In this document: positions 1-8,423 of the stretch, one piece after another
Numbering within the stretch: position 1 is the first letter of the stretch
Layout: every line of letters starts with the position of its first letter
Assembly: GCF_022701295.1 (NCBI RefSeq)
Contig: NZ_CP033204.1
Coordinates: 124,001 to 188,000, forward strand
Source: Sphingopyxis sp. YF1
GTDB taxonomy: Bacteria > Pseudomonadota > Alphaproteobacteria > Sphingomonadales > Sphingomonadaceae
Direction: 5' to 3'
Length of the DNA stretch: 64,000 bases
Notes under the pieces: model-generated
Databases searched by the model: none
The model's input: only the letters and a program-made list of their open reading frames with translations
What the model was told of the DNA's origin: nothing
Made by a program: the position numbers and the translations under genes

Positions 1-661
1 CCATGTCGCGCTCCGCCGCGCCGACGACCGCGAGGCGGCGCCGGACGGTGCACCGGCCGCCTGCGGCGAGCCGCTTTCGGTGCACGAGGGCGGGCTCGAA
101 CTCGAAGCGCTCGACGCGCAGGTGACCGACGCCGTGGGCCTGCCGATCGCGCATTTCGCGGGCGCGTACAGCACGGCGCGGCTGGCGCTCGACGATCCGC
201 GCCCGGTCGATCCCGACGAGGCGCGGCGGACCGCGGACCGGCCCGATCGCCGCCCGGGGATCGAGGCGGTGAACGCGCTGGTGGCGGGCGGCGCGATCCG
301 CCTCGCGACCGGCGCCGATATCGCCGCGTGGAACGCAAAGGCGAGCGCGCAGCTGCGCTCGTCGCGGCTCGCCCCCTTCGTCTCCGACTATCTGCGCACC
401 GGCGACACCTATGTGGTGCTGCGCGGCTTTACCGTTCCAGAGGGCATGAACGGCGCGCGTGCGCGCAATTTCATCATCCCCGAAGGGGTCGCGATGCCGG
501 TCGATGGCGGCAGCCACAATGGTTATTACCCGATGGCCGGCGGCCAGTGCGTCGGGCCGAGCCCCGATTGCCGTCGTCGGGACAGGGCCGGGTTGCTGCC
601 GCAGGACGGCAGTTTCCGCCCGAAATGGCGCGACAATCCCTGGGGTGTCGATGGCGGCTGA
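1..661 (+). CDS. Hypothetical protein, 5' end outside the window
   Basis: An open frame runs from the window edge (frame 2) to a TGA at 659-661, so at least about 219 residues are encoded and the true start is upstream. I do not recognise the family. The visible part has an acidic, alanine-rich first half (ELEALDAQVTDAVGLPIAHF) and a better structured second half rich in Gly and aromatic residues (TGDTYVVLRGFTVPEG, GGSHNGYYPMAGGQCVG), with two cysteines near the C-terminus. No membrane segment is visible in the part present. It is the first of a same-strand group of small genes, followed after about 45 bases by a strong ribosome binding site. A complete upstream sequence is needed to tell whether it is secreted. 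Confidence 0.65.
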   Translation, partial: HVALRRADDREAAPDGAPAACGEPLSVHEGGLELEALDAQVTDAVGLPIAHFAGAYSTARLALDDPRPVDPDEARRTADRPDRRPGIEAVNALVAGGAIRLATGADIAAWNAKASAQLRSSRLAPFVSDYLRTGDTYVVLRGFTVPEGMNGARARNFIIPEGVAMPVDGGSHNGYYPMAGGQCVGPSPDCRRRDRAGLLPQDGSFRPKWRDNPWGVDGG

Positions 662-707
662 CTCGGCGCGCGCGGCGCGCTATGCGCGGCGCCGAGAAGG
701 AGGACGC

Positions 708-749
708 ATGCAGCGGCACCGGCGCAGACAAGAAGAGGGCGGCGAATGA
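708..749 (+). CDS. Possible 13-residue leader micro-ORF
   Basis: An ATG at 708 follows a near-perfect Shine-Dalgarno (AAGGAGGA, 697-704). It encodes a 13-residue, Arg/Gln/Glu-rich peptide (MQRHRRRQEEGGE) whose TGA overlaps the ATG of the next gene as ATGA. The arrangement suggests translational coupling: ribosomes loading at the strong site would terminate on, and restart at, the membrane-protein start at 746. It may be only a loading platform with no peptide function. Below normal gene-calling size, so confidence is low. Confidence 0.3.
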   Translation: MQRHRRRQEEGGE

Positions 750-1003
750 CCCGCGCGGGACGATGGGTCGGCTATGCGCTGATGGCGGCCGCGCTGCTGC
801 TCGCGGTGGCGATGCGGCGCGGGCTGGTCGCGAGCATCGGCCCCTTTCCGGTCGCGGCGGTCGCGCTGCTCGTCGGGATGATCGGGGTGATGCTGGTGTT
901 CACCGACCTGATGGTGCGCGGCCTCTATGCGCAGGTCGAAACCGCGGCGCGTGCGGCGCCGGGTGATACGGAGAAGAACGGGGATGACGATGCGGATCGA
1001 TAA
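746..1003 (+). CDS. Small membrane protein, two predicted TM helices
   Basis: Encodes 85 residues. Two hydrophobic stretches are visible, about residues 8-25 (VGYALMAAALLLAVAM) and 34-57 (FPVAAVALLVGMIGVMLVF), followed by a charged cytoplasmic-type tail ending in acidic residues. No family is recognised. The start ATG overlaps the stop of a 13-codon micro-ORF with a strong ribosome binding site, and the 3' end overlaps the start of the next gene by 20 bases, so this gene and the secreted protein downstream are probably made from one message. Inferred inner-membrane location; function unknown. Confidence 0.6.
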   Translation: MTRAGRWVGYALMAAALLLAVAMRRGLVASIGPFPVAAVALLVGMIGVMLVFTDLMVRGLYAQVETAARAAPGDTEKNGDDDADR

Positions 1004-1553
1004 ACGGCTGGTTCTGATCGTGGCGGCGGCGCTCGGCGCGGCGGTGCCCGGCGTCGCGGCGGCCGACGATGCCGTGAGCGAGAGCGACCGTTTCTTCCTG
1101 ACCGAGGCCGAAAACGCATGCGCGAGCGGCGACTTTCCCGCCTTTCTGTGGCCCTATGCCAATAGTGCGGCGGTGCGCGCGCGCTATACCGCGCTGATGG
1201 TCGTCACGGGCGCCGCGGACAGCGCGCGCGAGGAAGCCGCCGATCTCTATCTGGCGCGCGACGATTTTCCGATCGTGATGATCGACTACAGCTATGTCAC
1301 CGGCGCCTCGGCGCGCCGCTTCGACGTCGAGGGCGACCCGGCGCGGCTCGACTATGTCGCGGTCGATTTCGGCACGCTCGCCGACGACGGCGCGCGCGTC
1401 GACTGGGTGCCGGGGCGTTTCGAGCCCGGCGAGGGCGACGGGCCGGGGACGCTGATCGAAAAGACCGGGCCCGGCGGGCGGCTGGAATTCGAGCGCACCA
1501 TCGATTGCTGGCGGCTGACCGGCGATATCCGCGAGGCCGCGGGCGCGCGCTGA
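984..1553 (+). CDS. Secreted or periplasmic hypothetical protein
   Basis: Encodes 189 residues from the ATG at 984, or MRIDKR from the ATG at 990; both follow a GAGAAG-type site. The N-terminus is a clear signal peptide ([20 protein letters not shown], cleavage probably after VAAA). The mature part contains two cysteines far apart (ENACASGDF and TIDCWRL), a plausible disulfide, and several Trp/Tyr residues. No enzymatic motif is seen and no family is recognised. It overlaps the upstream small membrane gene, so the two are probably coupled and may act together at the cell envelope. It precedes dxs by about 60 bases. Confidence 0.7.
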   Translation: MTMRIDKRLVLIVAAALGAAVPGVAAADDAVSESDRFFLTEAENACASGDFPAFLWPYANSAAVRARYTALMVVTGAADSAREEAADLYLARDDFPIVMIDYSYVTGASARRFDVEGDPARLDYVAVDFGTLADDGARVDWVPGRFEPGEGDGPGTLIEKTGPGGRLEFERTIDCWRLTGDIREAAGAR

Positions 1554-1615
1554 CCGGGAGGGCGCTTGCCCCTTTTCGTTCGACAGTTTCGGCGCTTATC
1601 TTTATGACCGGGGGC

Positions 1616-3544
1616 ATGACCGACCGCCCGTCAACACCGCTGCTCGACACGGTGGATGTCCCCGCCGACCTCCGCAAGCTGAAGCCCGAAGACCTCCGTC
1701 CGTTCGCCGACGAACTGCGCGCCGAGATGATCAGCGCCGTCGGCACCACCGGCGGGCACCTCGGGTCGGGGCTGGGCGTGGTCGAACTGACCGTGGCGCT
1801 CCACTATGTGTTCGACACCCCGCGCGACAAGATCGTGTGGGACGTCGGGCACCAATGCTATCCGCACAAGATCATCACCGGGCGCCGCGACCGCATCCGC
1901 ACCCTGCGCACCGGCGGCGGGCTGTCGGGCTTCACCAAGCGCAGCGAGAGCGAATATGATCCGTTCGGCGCCGCGCACAGCTCGACCTCGATCAGCGCCG
2001 CGCTGGGCTTTGCGATCGCCAACAAGATCAAGGGCGAACCCGGCCGCGCGATCGCGGTGATCGGCGACGGATCGATGTCGGCGGGCATGGCCTATGAGGC
2101 GATGAACAACGCCGCCGCGGCGGGCAACCGGCTGATCGTCATCCTCAACGACAACGACATGTCGATTGCTCCCCCCGTTGGAGGTCTCTCGGCCTATCTC
2201 GCGAAACTGGTGTCGTCGCGGCCCTTCGTCGAGCTGCGCGAGATCGCGCGGCGCTTTGCCCGGCGGCTTCCCGAACCGCTGCACAAGGCAGCGAAGAAGA
2301 CCGACGAGTTCGCGCGCGGCATGGCGATGGGCGGGACGCTCTTCGAGGAACTCGGTTTCTATTATGTCGGGCCGATCGACGGGCATAATCTCGAGCATCT
2401 GATCCCGGTGCTCGAAAATGTCCGCGACAGCGACCACGGCCCGGTGCTGATCCATGCGGTGACCAAGAAGGGCAAGGGCTATGCCCCCGCCGAGGCGGCC
2501 GCCGACAAATATCACGGCGTCCAGAAATTCGACGTGATCACCGGGGTGCAGGCCAAGGCGCCGCCGGGACCGCCCGCGTACCAGAATGTCTTCGGCGAAA
2601 CGCTCGCGAAGCTCGCCGACACCGACAAGCGCATCGTCGCGATCACCGCCGCGATGCCGTCGGGGACCGGGGTCGACAAGTTCGCGAAGGCGCACCCCGA
2701 CCGGACCTTCGACGTCGGCATCGCCGAACAGCATGCGGTGACCTTTGCCGCGGGGCTCGCGGCGCAGGGGATGCGCCCGTTCGCGGCGATCTATTCGACC
2801 TTCCTCCAGCGCGCCTACGACCAGGTCGTGCATGACGTCGCGATCCAGAACCTCCCGGTGCGCTTCGCGATCGACCGCGCGGGGCTCGTCGGCGCCGACG
2901 GATCGACCCACGCCGGATCGTTCGACGTCACCTATCTCGCGACCTTGCCGAACATGGTGGTGATGGCGGCCGCCGACGAGGCCGAGCTGGTCCACATGAC
3001 CTACACCGCCGCCGAATATGACGCCGGCCCGATCGCCTTCCGCTACCCGCGCGGCAACGGCACCGGGGTGCCGCTGCCCGAGGTTCCGCAAAAGCTCGAA
3101 ATCGGCAAGGGGCGCGTCGTGCGCAGCGGCAAGACCGTCGCGATCCTGTCGCTCGGCACGCGGCTCGCCGAGGCGCTGAAAGCCGCCGACACCTTGGAAG
3201 CGCGCGGGCTTTCCACCAGCGTGATCGACCTGCGCTTCGCCAAACCGCTCGACGAGGAGCTGATCCGCAAGACGCTCGCGAACCACGAGGTGTGCGTGAC
3301 GATCGAGGAGAATAGCGTCGGCGGCCTCGGCGCGCATGTGCTGACGCTGGCGAGCGACGAGGGGCTGATCGACGCGGGGCTGAAGCTCCGCACGATGCGC
3401 CTGCCCGACGCGTTCCAGGATCAGGATTCGCCCGACAAACAATATGACGAGGCGGGACTCAACGCGCCGCAGATCGTCGATTGCGTGCTGAAGGCGCTGC
3501 GCCACAACAGCGCGGGGGTCGAGGAGGCCGGCGCGCGGGCCTAG
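1616..3544 (+). CDS. dxs: 1-deoxy-D-xylulose-5-phosphate synthase
   Basis: Encodes 642 residues, close to the usual 620-640 for Dxs. The enzyme condenses pyruvate and glyceraldehyde-3-phosphate to 1-deoxy-D-xylulose-5-phosphate, the first step of the MEP isoprenoid pathway, which also feeds thiamine and pyridoxal synthesis. Visible family signatures are the N-terminal [18 protein letters not shown], the thiamine-diphosphate/metal motif [16 protein letters not shown] near residues 150-165, the catalytic Glu of [13 protein letters not shown] near residue 371, and the transketolase C-domain ([18 protein letters not shown]). The start at 1616 (MTDRPSTP) fits the family; an in-frame ATG lies at 1604. 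It stands alone, with small unrelated neighbours. Confidence 0.97.
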   Translation: MTDRPSTPLLDTVDVPADLRKLKPEDLRPFADELRAEMISAVGTTGGHLGSGLGVVELTVALHYVFDTPRDKIVWDVGHQCYPHKIITGRRDRIRTLRTGGGLSGFTKRSESEYDPFGAAHSSTSISAALGFAIANKIKGEPGRAIAVIGDGSMSAGMAYEAMNNAAAAGNRLIVILNDNDMSIAPPVGGLSAYLAKLVSSRPFVELREIARRFARRLPEPLHKAAKKTDEFARGMAMGGTLFEELGFYYVGPIDGHNLEHLIPVLENVRDSDHGPVLIHAVTKKGKGYAPAEAAADKYHGVQKFDVITGVQAKAPPGPPAYQNVFGETLAKLADTDKRIVAITAAMPSGTGVDKFAKAHPDRTFDVGIAEQHAVTFAAGLAAQGMRPFAAIYSTFLQRAYDQVVHDVAIQNLPVRFAIDRAGLVGADGSTHAGSFDVTYLATLPNMVVMAAADEAELVHMTYTAAEYDAGPIAFRYPRGNGTGVPLPEVPQKLEIGKGRVVRSGKTVAILSLGTRLAEALKAADTLEARGLSTSVIDLRFAKPLDEELIRKTLANHEVCVTIEENSVGGLGAHVLTLASDEGLIDAGLKLRTMRLPDAFQDQDSPDKQYDEAGLNAPQIVDCVLKALRHNSAGVEEAGARA

Positions 3545-3576
3545 TCTGAACGCCCGGCCGGGGCAGGGGGCGCGGC

Positions 3577-4245
3577 ATGGACTTCCTGAAGCTGATCCAG
3601 CAGCTCGACGAGCTTCTCTACGAGGTCATGTCGTGGCTGGTCTTCTACCCGGTCACGCTTTGGCGCACGCTGCGTCATCCGCTCAGGATGATGGATTATT
3701 CGGACGCCGAACTCGGCGATCCGGCCGAGCGGCAATATAGCGACACGCTGTCGCCACCCTTGTTCCTGCTGCTGACGCTCGTGCTCAGCCACGCGCTCGA
3801 ACTGTCGCTCGTCGGCCAGAGCGCGGTGGTGCTCGACAAGACCGGGCTCGGCGGGCTGGTCGACGACGATTCGACCTTCATCCTGCTGCGCGTCGCCTTC
3901 TTCAGCATCTTTCCGCTGGTGATGGCGGCGCGGCTGGTGCGCGCGCGGCATGTGAAGCTCGACCGCGTGCCGCTGAAGCCACCCTTTTACAGCCAATGCT
4001 ATGCCACTGCGCCCTTTGCGCTGATGGTCGGGCTGTCGTCGATCCTGATGCGGCTGGAGGCGTTCGAATGGAAGCTCGCGGGCCTCATGTTGCTTGTCTT
4101 CGCGCTGCTGTGGTTCGGGACCTTGCAGATCTTGTGGTTCGCGCAGCATCTGCGCGTGCGCTACCGGCGCGCCGCGCTTCACGCCTCGCGCGCGATGGTC
4201 GAGGGGGTGGTCGCCTTTTCGCTCGTTTCGCTGGCGTTCGCCTGA
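3577..4245 (+). CDS. Multi-pass membrane protein of unknown function
   Basis: Encodes 222 residues. An amphipathic N-terminal section (LIQQLDELLYEVMSWLVFYP) with a short positively charged patch (RHPLRMM) is followed by about four to five hydrophobic segments, roughly residues 60-80 (PPLFLLLTLVLSHALELSL), 103-118, 140-157, 165-185 and 207-220. The layout resembles small Yip1/permease-like inner-membrane proteins, but I see no diagnostic motif and do not assign a family. It begins 32 bases after dxs on the same strand, so it may be read through from it. It ends at a hairpin terminator facing the ileS-lspA operon. Confidence 0.75.
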   Translation: MDFLKLIQQLDELLYEVMSWLVFYPVTLWRTLRHPLRMMDYSDAELGDPAERQYSDTLSPPLFLLLTLVLSHALELSLVGQSAVVLDKTGLGGLVDDDSTFILLRVAFFSIFPLVMAARLVRARHVKLDRVPLKPPFYSQCYATAPFALMVGLSSILMRLEAFEWKLAGLMLLVFALLWFGTLQILWFAQHLRVRYRRAALHASRAMVEGVVAFSLVSLAFA

Positions 4246-4254
4246 ACCCGAATG

Positions 4255-4287
4255 AAAAAGGCCCGGGCGATGCCGGGCCCTTTCCAA
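4255..4287. terminator. Intrinsic terminator between convergent genes
   Basis: A GC-rich stem (AGGCCCGG pairing with CCGGGCCCT around a short GCGAT loop) is flanked by an A-run on the left and a T-run on the right. It can therefore act for both the membrane gene ending at 4245 and the minus-strand lipoprotein gene ending at 4305. Confidence 0.75.
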
Positions 4288-4304
4288 TCGATTTCGCCGG
4301 CGCC

Positions 4305-4724
4305 TTACGCGCCCGGGACCGCCGCCTGCGCGTCGCGGCCGTCGCCTTCGGGGGCGACGAGGATGTCGCGGGTGACGAGGCCCTTGTCGACGACCTGCGT
4401 GTCGGGGCTGCCGACCTGGCTGCGGATGCCGGGGTCGGCGCGGTTGCCGTCGGCGCTGCCGATCACCGCGGCCTCGGTCGGGCTGCGCGGCGCGGCGCCG
4501 CCGAACAGCGCGCGCAGCGTCTGTTCGGCAGTGGTTTCACCGCCGGGACGCGCGGCGCCCGGGGCGGGCGGGGTCAGCGAAAAGTCGGGAGGCACGATCA
4601 GCGGCGCCTGACGCGACACGCGCATCTCGTCGGGGCGGTCGCGGCTGAACAGATTGTTCGACCCGCAGGCCGAAAGCGTCGATGCGGCCAGGGCGGCAGC
4701 GAGGATGGCGGTGGTCCGGTTCAC
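4305..4724 (-). CDS. Small outer-membrane lipoprotein, DUF3035/BamF-like
   Basis: Encodes 139 residues from a GTG at 4724, supported by an AGGAG site eight bases upstream; no better ATG exists. The signal peptide ends in a lipobox (STLSAC, lipidated Cys20). The mature part contains the hallmark RQAPLIVPPDFSLTPP of the alphaproteobacterial DUF3035 family, described as a BamF-type subunit of the beta-barrel assembly machine. The tail is disordered and charged. It is the third gene of ileS-lspA-lipoprotein, and LspA is the peptidase that would process it. Family assignment is from the PPDF motif; direct participation in Bam is inferred. Confidence 0.85.
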   Translation of the reverse strand: MNRTTAILAAALAASTLSACGSNNLFSRDRPDEMRVSRQAPLIVPPDFSLTPPAPGAARPGGETTAEQTLRALFGGAAPRSPTEAAVIGSADGNRADPGIRSQVGSPDTQVVDKGLVTRDILVAPEGDGRDAQAAVPGA

Positions 4725-4748
4725 GTATAAAACTCCTGATGCGCCCCG

Positions 4749-5270
4749 TTAATCGGCGGCCGGCGTGTCGCCAGCCTCGGGCGTCTTTTCGCCCAAGAGC
4801 AGCGCGCGCGCAACCAGCAAAAGCACGCCGATGGTGATGCACGCGTCGGCGACGTTGAAGATCATGAAGGGGCGGAATTCGCCGATGTGCAGGTCGGCGA
4901 AATCGACGACATAGCCGTAGCGGGTGCGATCGACGATATTGCCGAGCGCGCCGCCGAGGATCATCGCGAGCGCGATCACGTCGCCCTTCGCCTGTTCGCG
5001 CGTCATCCAGATCGCGACCGCGCCCGCGACCAGCCCGGTGACGGCGACGAGCGTCCAGCGCGTCGTGTCGGTGCAATTCGCGAACATCGACAGCGAAATG
5101 CCGCAATTTTCAGCCCAGCGCAGGTCGAAAAAGGGCAGGATGGTGACGACGCGCTTCGCCTCGAGCGACAGCGGGGTGATGATCACCCACTTCGACACCT
5201 GGTCGAGCAGAAAGGCGATCGCGGCAAAGATCAGGCCGAACCGCAGGTGCGGGGAGCGCTTGGCTATCAT
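4749..5270 (-). CDS. lspA: Lipoprotein signal peptidase II
   Basis: Encodes 173 residues, the normal LspA size. This inner-membrane aspartyl peptidase cuts prolipoproteins before the diacylglyceryl-cysteine. Four hydrophobic segments are visible, with the conserved LLDQVSKW near residue 21, the AENCGISLSMF loop (usually N-x-G-x-x-F), GGALGNIVDR, and the two catalytic aspartates in YVVDF (Asp123) and FNVAD (Asp142). The ATG at 5270 overlaps the ileS TGA as ATGA, giving strict translational coupling; ileS-lspA pairing is common in proteobacteria. A lipoprotein gene lies immediately downstream. Confidence 0.97.
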   Translation of the reverse strand: MIAKRSPHLRFGLIFAAIAFLLDQVSKWVIITPLSLEAKRVVTILPFFDLRWAENCGISLSMFANCTDTTRWTLVAVTGLVAGAVAIWMTREQAKGDVIALAMILGGALGNIVDRTRYGYVVDFADLHIGEFRPFMIFNVADACITIGVLLLVARALLLGEKTPEAGDTPAAD

Positions 5271-8200
5271 GCGGCGGTCAATACCGTGTCGCAGCGATTG
5301 CACAAGGTGCCGTCGGCCTCGACCTCGGGCAGGTGGCGCCAGCAGCGGCCGCATTTGTGGTTTTCGGTGCGGGTGACGGTGAGCGCATCGCCCGCGCGGG
5401 CGACCGACACGATGAACACCTCTTCGAGCGCCGCCGGGTCGAGGGCCGGATCGGGGATTGTGACCTCGGCCTCCAGACTCGAACGAATCGTCTTTTCGCG
5501 GCGATAGGGCTCGATCGCCTCGGTCACGGCTTCGCGCTGGGTACGGACGCCGGCCCATTTCGCGGCGAGCGCGCTGTCGTTCCAGCGCGCCTCGACCGTC
5601 GGCCATTCGAGCAGATGCACGCTGCCCGCATCGGGATAACGCGTGCCCCAGACTTCCTCGGCCGTGAACACCAGCACCGGCGCGGCGTAGCGCACCAGCG
5701 CGTGGAACAATATGTCGAGCACGCTCCTGTACGCGCGGCGGGTGTCGGTGCCGAGCGGCGCGGCGGGGCCGAGGTCGCAGTAGAGGACGTCCTTGCGGAT
5801 GTCGAAATAGAAGGCCGACAGATCCTCGTTGCAGAAATCGGCGAGCAGGCGCGTGTAGGCGTTATAGTCGAAATCATCGACCGCCTGCGCCAGCTTCGCG
5901 TCGAGGTCGGCGAGGAGCGAGAGCATATAGCGTTCGAGCTCGGGCATCGCCGCGACGTCGGTGACGCGCTCCTCCTCGCCGAACCCGTCGAGCGCGCCGA
6001 GCAAATAGCGGAAGGTGTTGCGCAGCTTGCGATACTGGTCGGCGACCCCGGTGAGGATTTCCTTGCCGATGCGGTGGTCTTCGGTGAAGTCGACCGACAG
6101 CGCCCACAGGCGGAGGATGTCGGCGCCATAGTCGCGCATCAGGTCGATCGGGCTGATCGTGTTGCCGAGCGACTTCGACATCTTGAAGCCTTTGGCGTCC
6201 ATCGTGAAGCCGTGCGTCAGCACCGCCTTGTACGGCGCCTGTCCGCGCGTCCCGCAGCTTTCGAGCAGCGACGACTGGAACCAGCCGCGATGCTGGTCGC
6301 TGCCTTCGAGGTACAGGTCGGCGCTGTGCGTCGAGCCGTCGTGGCGGACGAGCGCGGGCCAGCGGCCGCTTTCGAGGACGAAGGCGTGGGTGCAGCCCGA
6401 ATCGAACCAGACGTCGAGAATGTCGGTGATGCGTTCGTAATTCGCGGCGTCATAGGCGTCGCCCAGATATTCCTGCGCGCGCGCGTCGCTCCACGCGTCG
6501 ACGCCGCCTTCCTTCACCGCCGCGACGATGCGGTCGTTGACCAGCGGGTCGTTGAGATAATGGCCGGTCTTGCGGTCGACGAAGAGCGTGATCGGCACAC
6601 CCCACGCGCGCTGGCGGCTCAGCACCCAGTCGGGGCGGCCCTCGACCATCGATCCGATGCGGTTGCGGCCCTTGGCGGGGACGAAGCGCGTGTCGTCGAT
6701 CGCCTGCATCGCCGCCTGCCGCAGCGTCGGCGCGGCGCACAGCGCTTCCTCGGCGGGGTTGATCGCGCCGCCTTCGGACTCCCAGCGCTTTTCGCCGCGC
6801 GACTTGGGCTCGATATGGGTCATTACCTTGTCCATCGGCACGAACCATTGCGGGGTGCAGCGATAGATGACCTTGGCTTTCGAGCGCCAGCTGTGCGGAT
6901 AGCTGTGCTTGTAATCGGCGCTGGCCGCGAGCAGGCCACCCGCTTCGCGCAGGTCCGAGCAGATCGGGCCGTCGGGGGCGTTGAACTTGGGGTTGATCAC
7001 CGATCCCTGGCCGCCGAGCCAGCCCCAGTCCTCGCGATATTTGCCGTCGCCCTCGACCGCGAACACGGGGTCGAGCCCGTTCGCCTTGCAGAGGTCGAAG
7101 TCGTCCTCGCCATGGTCGGGCGACATATGGACAAGGCCGGTGCCGCTGTCGGTGGTGACGAAATCGCCCGCGAGGAAGGGGCGGGGGCGCGCGAAGAAGC
7201 CGCCGAGCGCGTGCATCGGGTGGCGGGCGATGGTGCCGGCTAGGTCGGAGCCTTTGAAGCGGTCTTCCGGGCCAAAATCCAGATCGAAATCAACACGCGG
7301 GGAGCCCACGTCGCTCAAATCGATGGTCTTGAGTGAAGCGTTCACACGGGCCTTGAAGGCTTCCACCAGATCGGCGGCGATCAGTACCGGCCTGTCAAAC
7401 CAGCCATTATACAGCGGGTGTGCGTGAATGACGTTCCAAGCGGCCTCGTCGCCGCCCGTGAGGAGGGGGCTTGCCAGAACATATTCGATGTCCGGCCCAT
7501 AGGCCAAGGCCTGGTTGACCGGGATCGTCCACGGGGTTGTCGTCCAGATTACCGCATTGGCGCCTTCGAGGTCGGCGATGGGGCTTTCCACGATCTGAAA
7601 AGCCACGTCGATCTGGGTCGAGACGATATCCTCATATTCGATCTCGGCCTCGGCGAGCGCGGTCTTTTCGACCGGCGACCACATCACCGGCTTGGCGCCG
7701 CGATAGAGCATGTCGTTGGCGGCGAATTTGAGCAGTTCGCGGACGATGGTGGCTTCGGCCTCATAATCCATCGTGAGGTACGGATGGTCCCAGTCGCCGC
7801 CGATGCCGAGGCGCTTCAGCTGTTCGCGCTGGGTGTCGACCCAATGCTGCGCATAGGCGCGGCATTCGGCGCGGAATTCCTCGACCGGAACCTCGTCCTT
7901 GTTCAGCTTTTTCTTGCGATACTGCTCCTCGACCTTCCACTCGATCGGCAGGCCGTGGCAGTCCCAGCCGGGGACATAGGGCGAATCCTTGCCCTTCAGC
8001 GTCTGGGTGCGGACGACCATGTCCTTCAGGATGTGGTTGAGGGCATGGCCGATGTGCATGTCGCCATTGGCGTAGGGCGGGCCGTCGTGGAGGATGAACT
8101 GGTCGCGGCCGCGGCGCGCTTCGCGGATCTGCCCTTCCAGATTGCCCGCGATCCATTTCGCCAGAATCAGCGGCTCCTTCTGCGGCAGGCCGGCCTTCAT

Positions 8201-8275
8201 CGGAAAGTCGGTCTTGGGCAGGAAGACGGTGTCGCGATAATCGCGCTGTTCGGCGGTGGGCGTGGTTTCGGTCAT
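5267..8275 (-). CDS. ileS: Isoleucyl-tRNA synthetase
   Basis: Encodes 1002 residues, at the upper end of the usual bacterial range. A class I synthetase that charges tRNA-Ile in the cytoplasm. Visible signatures are the HIGH-type motif in GPPYANGDMHIGHALN, the editing-domain region (WTTTPWTIPVNQALAY), WFDSGCTHAFVLE, the KMSKS loop (AKGFKMSKSLGN), the anticodon-binding C-terminal part, and a C-terminal zinc knuckle with two CxxC pairs (HKCGRCW, LCNRCD). The start MTETTPTAEQRDYRDTVFLP at 8275 matches the family; longer in-frame starts run into the repeat upstream. Coupled to lspA by a four-base overlap. Confidence 0.98.
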   Translation of the reverse strand: MTETTPTAEQRDYRDTVFLPKTDFPMKAGLPQKEPLILAKWIAGNLEGQIREARRGRDQFILHDGPPYANGDMHIGHALNHILKDMVVRTQTLKGKDSPYVPGWDCHGLPIEWKVEEQYRKKKLNKDEVPVEEFRAECRAYAQHWVDTQREQLKRLGIGGDWDHPYLTMDYEAEATIVRELLKFAANDMLYRGAKPVMWSPVEKTALAEAEIEYEDIVSTQIDVAFQIVESPIADLEGANAVIWTTTPWTIPVNQALAYGPDIEYVLASPLLTGGDEAAWNVIHAHPLYNGWFDRPVLIAADLVEAFKARVNASLKTIDLSDVGSPRVDFDLDFGPEDRFKGSDLAGTIARHPMHALGGFFARPRPFLAGDFVTTDSGTGLVHMSPDHGEDDFDLCKANGLDPVFAVEGDGKYREDWGWLGGQGSVINPKFNAPDGPICSDLREAGGLLAASADYKHSYPHSWRSKAKVIYRCTPQWFVPMDKVMTHIEPKSRGEKRWESEGGAINPAEEALCAAPTLRQAAMQAIDDTRFVPAKGRNRIGSMVEGRPDWVLSRQRAWGVPITLFVDRKTGHYLNDPLVNDRIVAAVKEGGVDAWSDARAQEYLGDAYDAANYERITDILDVWFDSGCTHAFVLESGRWPALVRHDGSTHSADLYLEGSDQHRGWFQSSLLESCGTRGQAPYKAVLTHGFTMDAKGFKMSKSLGNTISPIDLMRDYGADILRLWALSVDFTEDHRIGKEILTGVADQYRKLRNTFRYLLGALDGFGEEERVTDVAAMPELERYMLSLLADLDAKLAQAVDDFDYNAYTRLLADFCNEDLSAFYFDIRKDVLYCDLGPAAPLGTDTRRAYRSVLDILFHALVRYAAPVLVFTAEEVWGTRYPDAGSVHLLEWPTVEARWNDSALAAKWAGVRTQREAVTEAIEPYRREKTIRSSLEAEVTIPDPALDPAALEEVFIVSVARAGDALTVTRTENHKCGRCWRHLPEVEADGTLCNRCDTVLTAA

Positions 8276-8336
8276 GGCCCGCGCGCTTAGCGCAGATTCG
8301 GGCGGGCGCAAACAGCCGTCATCAGCTATTCCCGAT

Positions 8337-8412
8337 CGCATCGAGCGAAGTCGAGATGCCCAACGTAAGCGCACGCCTTCGGGAGTGTCTCGACTTCGCT
8401 CGACACGAACGG
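8337..8412. repeat. Dispersed inverted repeat, copy 1
   Basis: Two 16-bp perfect arms (TCGAGCGAAGTCGAGA and its complement) flank a variable centre of about 28 bases, with conserved outer bases CGCA at the left and CACGAACGG at the right. A second copy with the same arms and edges but a different centre is at 63273-63347. It fills most of the 148-base gap between the phosphodiesterase gene and ileS. REP/MITE-like; folded RNA could also act as a transcription attenuator. Confidence 0.8.
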
Positions 8413-8423
8413 CGTTCGAGGCG

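Noticed and set aside
1631..3505. 624-codon open frame antisense to dxs
   Set aside because: Mirror frame of a GC-rich gene; Arg/His/Asp-rich translation with no family signature, while the plus strand is clearly dxs.
5333..7243. 636-codon open frame opposite ileS
   Set aside because: Shadow of ileS codon bias; composition unlike a protein and no ribosome site.
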